A stretch of DNA of 64,000 nt from Marchantia polymorpha subsp. ruderalis. Taxonomy: Eukaryota > Streptophyta > Marchantiopsida > Marchantiales > Marchantiaceae. Positions 59,639 through 64,000 of this stretch are shown here, piece by piece. A program made the translations under genes and the position numbers. The stretch is from positions 11,420,501-11,484,500 of the forward strand of contig AP031351.1 of NCBI GenBank assembly GCA_037833965.1, read 5' to 3'. The notes under the pieces are model-generated. The model was not told the origin of the DNA. It made no database searches and saw nothing but the letters and a program-made list of their open reading frames with translations. The number at the start of each line of letters is the position of its first letter. Position 1 is the stretch's first letter.

Positions 59639-62600
59639 CATGTACTTTCATTCGTTAGCATGTGAGGAGGTTCCATTGTAGAGCTCTCTGGGCTACAAGG
59701 TTGCCAATAGAGGGCCTAGGGAATGGGGTTTCCTTGACACAAGGCTGGATCTTATGAGAGTATTCCCATGTTTAAACCATTGTCGGGATATGTGACTGGA
59801 AACAGCTTCCTATGCTCACAAGGCCCCAGAGAGATTTTCTTATTGTGCTGAAAACAATGAGGAAGTGGCAATCGTTTCACGTTAGAACATCCATGCAGTT
59901 GATAAATATCAGCACCTGATCTGAAGCAGATCTGGAAGAGCTCAATACGCACCACGGTGTGATGCAAGCTGGGATCGCTGAAGACTGGATTAACGAAGTA
60001 GGAAGCGGAAATCTCTGAAATGCCACCTTATCTATCGAAAGTCCGCCTAAGAATGTAGCTTTTGAAATCTCTGCTGTCGTTCTTGACCTCCTTCTCCTGA
60101 TTTTAAAAAAACTTGATGGAGCATAAGATGATACAGATCTTTACGACCTTTCAAAAGGCTCGCGACTTTGACGTTTCAATCTGCTGAAATCTACAACTCT
60201 ATAATGTCCCGCTTCGATTATGGTGGAGTTTGTACACTGAGCGGGTGCGTCAAGGCATCGGATTAAGTCTCGGAAGACGTGTGTAATGTTTTGACCACGG
60301 ATGGAGACCAAGCTGCAGGGCTGTACTTGCTTTCGCTTGCTCTCATCCTTTAAAAACTGGTGAAGAGTGGATGTTGACGTAAGAGATATGTGCCTCTGCA
60401 TTTGGCCGCGAAAGTGCACCCTTCATAGAGATAGAAATTGCTTAGTTGAAACTCCAGAACACACTTTCAAGAAAACCTGCTGAAAACATGAGCAATGCTC
60501 TCGCTTTGAGAATCTGATTCGAGAAGCTCCTCCCTAGCAATGCTACTCAACATGTGAAGAATATTCTCAAATTCTCTCTCGTGAATTTACAGAATGCTTG
60601 GCGGGCATCATATTACTTTCCGGTCTATGAAAAGTAACAAAAAAATTATCTACCATCTAAGGAATATCTACTACATCCATGTTAAAATCTGAAATTGATA
60701 TCCGACTAGAATACTTGCATTTGTGAACGTGTCGTTTGATATGAAGTGACAAAATGGTTGTTGGGCATCAAATTACTCTCCTGCCTAATGAAAACATGCG
60801 GTTAAATTTCTACCATCTAAGTTGTAAGGAACTCCATGTTCAAATCTGAGAATTATATTGACTAGAAATTATTGCATTGGTGAATATGTTGCTTGATTTG
60901 CATTGATTTGATACATATTCCTGTGTCTCGTTTACCCTTTGACACCAAAAGATAATATTGTATAGTCGATTGTTTTCAATCTGAGATGCCCCTACACAGG
61001 AAGATTTGACAGCATACCTCAAGGTGCATCCACTGTATACCAGCATGAGAACTCGAGCTTTAGGGCACATAGTACCTCGACATTAGAAGTCTCGTTACAT
61101 GCAGTCGGTGGTGACTGTGTCCCGGACAGTCCGCCAATTTCATACTTCTAGTATTCACTCCGATATTGTAGATTGGAATACGTATCTCCAAGCATGTTTC
61201 GATTTATCCCTCATATTGTTCAAAGACCGAGAATAAATTTTTAAATATTTTCTTCACTTTTTGCCCAAAGATAGATATGAGCATCCTTAATAAAGATGCA
61301 CTCGTGCTTGCAAAACAAGCTTGGAGAATCTATGTACAAAAAAATTGCGCTCACCTTCGTAGTATTTGACCGGATTATGAAGATATTTCGTGCAGTCCAT
61401 TTATGTAAGTGTAACCTACACTTACATCACTTCATTCTAGAATTGTTCACCCCTGCTCTACTCCTATCCATCTCGATTTAAATTTTATTTCAAAGGACGA
61501 TGCTCTTAATGGTTGGCAATTGGAACATTCTCTACACCGATGTCACCAGTGGAGCATAGCTAGGTTGGGTGCAGTTTGTTTCTTTGAGAATAGCTCTTCT
61601 TCTTACTAGTTAGGAAAATCTTCAACCAATCTCAAAGTCCCCGTGGATTAAGACAGGTGGTCGTGAAAAGATGAGAAATGAGCTACCATGGAAAATGGTT
61701 TGAATTTTAGAAATCACCGGGTAAATCTCAGTAATTGTCTTGTGTTCGTCGCTCCTTACGATAAAATAATCTTGCTAAATTATAGGAATTTCCACGGATT
61801 TCCGCGTGATTACCTGACCAAGGATAAGAGAAAGATTTGACATCTCGCCGGAGATGATATTCATGAAACTAATAAAGTTGATCTTCCAATTCATCTAGAA
61901 CTCGGTGTGGTTCGACTGAAGTTAAATGTGGCTTCGAATTCCTGCATCACGATCCTTTATTTTCATGCCACTTCGAATCTAGGCTGAAATTGATACCTGT
62001 TTGAGCATTTGCCTAATAGTCGCTAGATGAACCTACATTTGGATCTGATGAAGAAAATAGATAATCCAACAACAATATGCATACCGAGATGACTACACCT
62101 ATAGATTTCCCATCGAGACCCCATTGTTGACCGATGATTCTTCTGAATGCAACCAGATCGCGCCTCCATTCCATTCCATTTACATGCAGATGAAAAGGTA
62201 ACCACGGAATTAGAACTTTCTTCTTGACCAATGTTACGACGGAACACAATCAACTGGTCTGCAACTATGAGCATTTATATGCGAAAATACTGGAATATGC
62301 TACACATTGTTACCCGTGATTCAAAGATGACATGTAAATCTTTGCAATTCGATGCAATCTTCAATATATCCACACCAGACCGTAATGGTGATTTCACCTC
62401 GGATTTGTCTTCGCAGAGATGCAGATTCAAGATATAAAATAAAGACTTTGGACGACTGCAATGGGCTACAAATGTGCTATGTGACCTTCAATTGTTGTAG
62501 AATTATGAGAATTTATATTCAATACATCGACGATGGAATTTGAGCACAGAATCCTGCCTTACTTATATCTTAGAAATGAAACCAAGGGCGCTGACTAGCA

Positions 62601-64000
62601 ATTTTTCAAAAATTATTCAGACTAGTGTGTTTTTCTGTGTAGTTGACTATCTGATAATGCATTGATGGTTTGATTGAAACAAAATCCTTAGTTGTTGAAT
62701 GAGGACTGTCTCAACTTGGACTTTGAAGATGATCGATACTATCTTTCGATTTTTTCATGACAAAGAAAACTCCAACAAATATATATATTCTTAATGTTTA
62801 ATTCATTTACATGAAATCTTCTTTAACTGATATAACTATCCCATTCAATGTGTTTGATATGAGAAACTTGAATTTTTTTTTATCTTGTTTGTTTCATTAG
62901 GAGTTAATTTGAATCTTTCATCAACCTTTAAAAAATCCTCATGAAATTATCTCAAGAATTAAAAAATTAAAATATTACTACTAATGAGAAAAGTAAAGCA
63001 TTATTTGGTGACATGTATTCATTGATGTTTCTATATTTGAGATCATCTAGTGCGTACTGAGTGCTTTTAATGAACGGATCTGATAAAAAATTTAAGATTT
63101 TTTTGAAAAATGTAACCGAAAAAACGAATTTTGTTTGAACTTTCATGAGAATCAAGTTTTCATCGAAATATTTATAATTCGTGATAAAGTAATAAATTTA
63201 CAGATACATACTAATGAGAAAAGAAAATTATAATTCGGTGACAAGTATGCATTGAAGTTTTTTAGTTTGGAGATCATTTAGTTAGTAAATAGTGTTTTAT
63301 TTGAACAGGTCTGATGAGATTTTTGTCATGACTATTTTACCAAATGTATTACTAAGTGTATTTCTATTTTCGTATGTACTTTCATGAGAACCAAATATCC
63401 ATGAGAATATTTAGTTTTTAAGATAAAAATAAAGATTCTAAAGATTCTTAATTTAAAAAATAAGGGCTATACAACTCCCATGCCGATGAAAAGAGCCTGG
63501 ATTAGCTGAGAGAGCAAGGCGGAGGCAATTCCGATGAACTGAAGATTTTATATTACGAAGCAAACGCAGCTGTTCAGAGAGGAAGCGAAGGAGTCAAAAA
63601 ACAACTGCACCTGCTCCAAATATAAGCGCAGGCAGAGATGACTGTGCAGTTCCCCCCAGATGGTACACGGCGGAAAAGCACCCATCATGGCCTGTGTGGA
63701 GGAAGACATTATTATTCGATATTAGTGTCTAGGCTGACGGAGTTCATAATTCCATTACCTGTACGATTGAAAAACTTCACACATCCTCCTTATTCATACC
63801 CGATGAGATGGTTGAAGTCAACGCGTAACAGCGAGGTATGTAATTACAGGGTAGAAGCAAATCTTGCAAAGGTATTAACCTAAGTGACTTTAAAACAAAA
63901 CAGGTTAACTACACGCAGCTTCGATTAGATTACAAACAGTAAATGGTAAAAAGATCAAGCTCGTGGTAGCCAAAGGGTCATAACGTTAAAAAACACAATG
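59639..64000. other. AT-rich intergenic with diverged tandem duplications
   Basis: A roughly 158-base unit is doubled at about 60597-60900 (GGGCATCA-ATTACT-TCC recurs). A roughly 230-base unit is doubled at about 62980-63430 (CTAATGAGAAAAG recurs at 62981 and 63211). A minus frame at 62013-62249 (78 codons, with a hydrophobic SIGVVISVCILLLDYLF) reads smoothly but matches nothing known. No gene is called. Confidence 0.45.

Noticed and set aside
1-64000. CRISPR array, rRNA or tRNA genes
   Set aside because: No spaced identical repeats of CRISPR type, and no rRNA or complete tRNA sequence was recognised on either strand; a covariance-model scan was not possible here.

Overview
The window is nuclear DNA of a land plant, most likely a liverwort of the Marchantia type. 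The plant call rests on a ten-exon plant-type phosphoenolpyruvate carboxylase (PEPC), a five- or six-exon PfkB ribokinase, GT-AG introns and long AT-rich intergenic stretches full of transposon fossils. The liverwort call is weaker. It rests on recalled resemblance of two loci (about 46.7-51.5 kb and 54.4-57.2 kb) to a lineage-specific family whose mark is a short YLDRK...SYV...RRTRSKxAT block followed by a coiled coil; no search was run.

Layout. 1-5.8 kb: repeat-derived DNA, including a Copia RNase H fossil near 2.35-2.7 kb. 5.8-7.9 kb (minus): a COMM-domain gene with three solid 3' exons. 8.8-13.9 kb (minus): the complete PEPC gene, with a GC- and pyrimidine-rich 5' region to about 15.3 kb. 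15.3-30.8 kb: gene-poor, with microsatellites, an 0.8-kb terminal-inverted-repeat element (20.3-21.1 kb), two GC-rich unidentified islands and several strong hairpins. 30.8-34.8 kb (plus): the ribokinase gene. 34.8-40.9 kb: AT-rich, no gene seen. 40.9-54.4 kb: a nested transposon complex. 54.4-57.2 kb (plus): a decayed copy of the YLDRK family. 58.7-59.6 kb (plus): a SAM-domain reading frame with one internal stop. 59.6-64 kb: AT-rich repeats.

The main discovery is the transposon complex. A 12,293-bp hAT element lies at 41,916-54,208. It has 12-bp perfect terminal inverted repeats (CAGGGTTTGACA) and a perfect 8-bp target-site duplication (ATGATAAT). It sits inside the integrase of an older Ty3/gypsy chromovirus relic: removing the element and one duplication copy makes the zinc-finger and core parts of the integrase contiguous in one frame. 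Inside the hAT, all on the minus strand, are a five-exon BED/hAT transposase with phase-consistent introns but two in-frame stops, an intron-containing fragment of the host mRNA-decapping gene DCP1, and an intact 851-947 codon frame of the YLDRK/coiled-coil family with its GC-rich leader. It therefore looks like a large gene-capturing (Pack-type) hAT, or a hAT that took a second mobile family as a nested insertion.

PEPC, ribokinase and the COMM protein are ordinary housekeeping genes with no evident shared pathway beyond primary metabolism and endosomal trafficking. Exon coordinates were worked out by hand from splice consensus, phase and family conservation and have not been checked against transcripts.
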